Positions 6,406 through 7,303 of a DNA stretch of 7,303 nt are shown one piece after another. The first letter of the stretch is position 1. Every line of letters begins with the position of its first letter. The notes beneath the pieces were generated by a model, which saw only the letters and a program-made list of their open reading frames with translations, did not search any database and had not been told where the DNA came from. Origin of the DNA: B8-G4 sp033720735 (GTDB taxonomy: Bacteria; Bacteroidota; Bacteroidia; Chitinophagales; Saprospiraceae); contig JAWWBX010000222.1 in the NCBI GenBank assembly GCA_033720735.1, positions 1 through 7,303 of the forward strand, written 5' to 3'. The translations under genes were made by a program, and so were the position numbers.

Positions 6406-6804
6406 TCATCCGGTAAACTGGTCTACAATCTGTGTGCGCCTGGCCCGCGCGATAGGAATTTCCGTGTCATCGCGCATGCACAGGGCATATCCCGATGACT
6501 TTCGTATCCTGCGTACAAAGCTGGTATTGACCAGATAGGACTGGTGCGGCCGGATAAACCCATGTGCCTGCAGATGACGTTCAAATGACCCGAGGGTCTT
6601 TGAGGCCATCAACTCATGTCCGTCCTGCATGACGAACACACAATAGTTGCTCTCAGCCCGTACGTATTGTATTTCATCCGGATGCAGCAATTCAATAAAT
6701 TCCAGTGTATGGACAACGATATGCTGACTCGGCGTCGGCGTCGGCACATACGCCCGGACCGGCGTGAGTTGAATGCGCTTTGCAGATCGATAAGCAGTTT
6801 GCAT
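6406..6804 (-). CDS. Stand-alone LytTR DNA-binding transcriptional regulator
   Basis: A 132-residue protein. Residues about 30-130 are a LytTR (LytR/AlgR-type) beta-rich DNA-binding domain: FIELLHPDEIQYVRAESNYCVFVMQDG, then the KTLGSFERHL helix, the hallmark GFIRPHQSYLVNTSFVRRI (82-100), and the IPIARARR ending. The N-terminal 30 residues are basic and proline-rich (PTPTP, encoded by a short GGCGTC repeat at 6731-6742), with no receiver domain or membrane segment. It therefore lacks an obvious phosphorylation input; LytTR-only proteins are common in Bacteroidota. The only reasonable start is the ATG at 6804. It sits 39 nt downstream of the beta-propeller gene on the same strand and may be co-transcribed. 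Its stop lies 3 nt from the stop of the convergent sigma gene, leaving no space for a terminator. No Shine-Dalgarno sequence is visible. Confidence 0.92.
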   Translation of the reverse strand: MQTAYRSAKRIQLTPVRAYVPTPTPSQHIVVHTLEFIELLHPDEIQYVRAESNYCVFVMQDGHELMASKTLGSFERHLQAHGFIRPHQSYLVNTSFVRRIRKSSGYALCMRDDTEIPIARARRTQIVDQFTG

Positions 6805-6821
6805 GATTTGTGATTTAATGC

Positions 6822-6842
6822 CCGGCGTTCGCCCTTTGCCGG
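6822..6842 (-). terminator. Weak hairpin between the beta-propeller and LytTR genes
   Basis: On the - strand, CCGGC and GCCGG pair across an 11-nt loop starting 1 nt after the propeller gene's stop codon; flanking TAAT and ATTA could extend the stem with a 2-nt bulge. No U-run follows. It might attenuate read-through into the LytTR gene, but the stem is short. Confidence 0.2.
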
Positions 6843-6843
6843 A

Positions 6844-7303
6844 TTATTTAATTTCGATTTCGTCCTCCTGATCGCCATTGACCGGAATACCCCCGCTTCC
6901 ACAGGGCCCGATCGCGGCCGAGAACTGTCCGTGCCGCAGAGCCTTGAATCCAGGCTGCAGTACCACGGCCCCGCCGGATCTCACATGCATATGCGAGTTC
7001 AGGGTACCTTCGATTGTTGCCGTCATGGTAATCAGGTCCGAGGCCTGATAGTAATAGTATTCGGACCACGATCCTGATATCGCCAGATTGGTGGGACAGT
7101 TGCCATCGATGAGGTTGTTTTTCCAAACTCCTCTCCCGAATGTCGAGCAGTAGATGCGGTCAATGTCCTCCTGCAATACAATACCTGTGACCGGTGTATT
7201 TGGCAAACCATTTTTCCACGGCATCCAGTCGGTCATGGATGGCGACCGGTAGAAAACGCCAATATCCGTTCCGATATACACCGCTCCCGACGTGGTCACT
7301 GCA
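6844..7303 (-). CDS. Secreted beta-propeller protein, C-terminal end (5' partial)
   Basis: The frame is open to the right edge with no start, so only the last 152 residues are seen. The first part is a sortilin/BNR-type propeller blade end: VYIGTDIGVFYRS, then WMPWKNGLPNTPVTGIVL and a closing DRIYCSTFGRGVWKNNL, as in large extracellular propeller proteins of Bacteroidota. After a linker comes a beta-rich module (about 152-55 residues before the end of the chain toward the C-terminus: DLITMTATIEGTLNSHMHVR, then GGAVVLQPGFKA and GQFSAAIGPCGSGG) resembling the '3-coathanger stack' region, where a positional LQPGF motif and a Gly-Cys near the C-terminus are typical. An acidic tail (DQEDEIEIK) ends the protein. 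The module suggests export and surface attachment, perhaps by a type IX route, which is an inference. A GTG at 7297-7299 is not a real start: the propeller blade continues upstream of it. Confidence 0.8.
   Translation of the reverse strand, partial: AVTTSGAVYIGTDIGVFYRSPSMTDWMPWKNGLPNTPVTGIVLQEDIDRIYCSTFGRGVWKNNLIDGNCPTNLAISGSWSEYYYYQASDLITMTATIEGTLNSHMHVRSGGAVVLQPGFKALRHGQFSAAIGPCGSGGIPVNGDQEDEIEIK

Noticed and set aside
6731..6742. GGCGTC tandem repeat
   Set aside because: Only two full copies are present, and it simply encodes the PTPTP stretch of the LytTR protein; too short to be called a functional repeat.

Overview
The window looks like chromosomal DNA from a Bacteroidota bacterium, probably in or near the Saprospiria. 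Three things point there: a stand-alone LytTR regulator, a secreted beta-propeller protein whose C-terminal tail resembles surface or type IX-secreted proteins of that phylum, and mostly leaderless-looking starts without Shine-Dalgarno sequences. This placement is an inference from gene style, not from a marker gene. No rRNA, tRNA, CRISPR array, insertion sequence or phage gene was seen, and coding density is high.

Layout. Eight genes run on the + strand from the left edge to 6402. Block 1 (2-2385) is a tightly packed cassette: a PP-loop ATPase with a QueC-like cysteine cluster (5' end cut off by the window), a creatininase-family amidohydrolase overlapping it by 14 nt, and an exported VOC/glyoxalase-fold protein starting 1 nt after the amidohydrolase stop. 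Block 2 (2455-4588) holds small accessory genes: a DUF1801 protein, a TfoX N-terminal-domain protein, an exported MORN/YwqK-like repeat protein joined to it by a TGATG stop/start overlap, and a classical short-chain dehydrogenase. Block 3 (4761-6402) is a YCII-domain protein followed 4 nt later by an ECF42-type sigma factor with a long TPR-like C-terminal extension. The 172-nt gap before block 3 contains a perfect 9-bp inverted repeat and a candidate promoter that fits what I recall of the ECF42 target consensus.

Two genes run on the - strand from the right: the 3' end of a large secreted beta-propeller protein (6844-7303, 5' part outside the window) and, 39 nt downstream of it, a LytTR DNA-binding protein (6406-6804). 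The LytTR gene converges on the sigma factor gene with only 3 nt between stop codons.

How the genes may work together. The sigma factor and YCII protein form a recognised pair: ECF42 sigma factors lack a dedicated anti-sigma factor, carry a C-terminal TPR-like extension, and sit beside YCII ('DGPF') genes. The DUF1801, TfoX-N, VOC and SDR genes are the kind of small proteins often seen near such sigma factors, so the island may be a stress- or small-molecule-responsive regulon, but only the sigma/YCII unit has a promoter candidate. The PP-loop ATPase/creatininase/VOC cassette is the least explained part. Its organisation suggests a small pathway combining ATP-dependent activation and amide or ring hydrolysis, with no substrate that can be named from the sequence.
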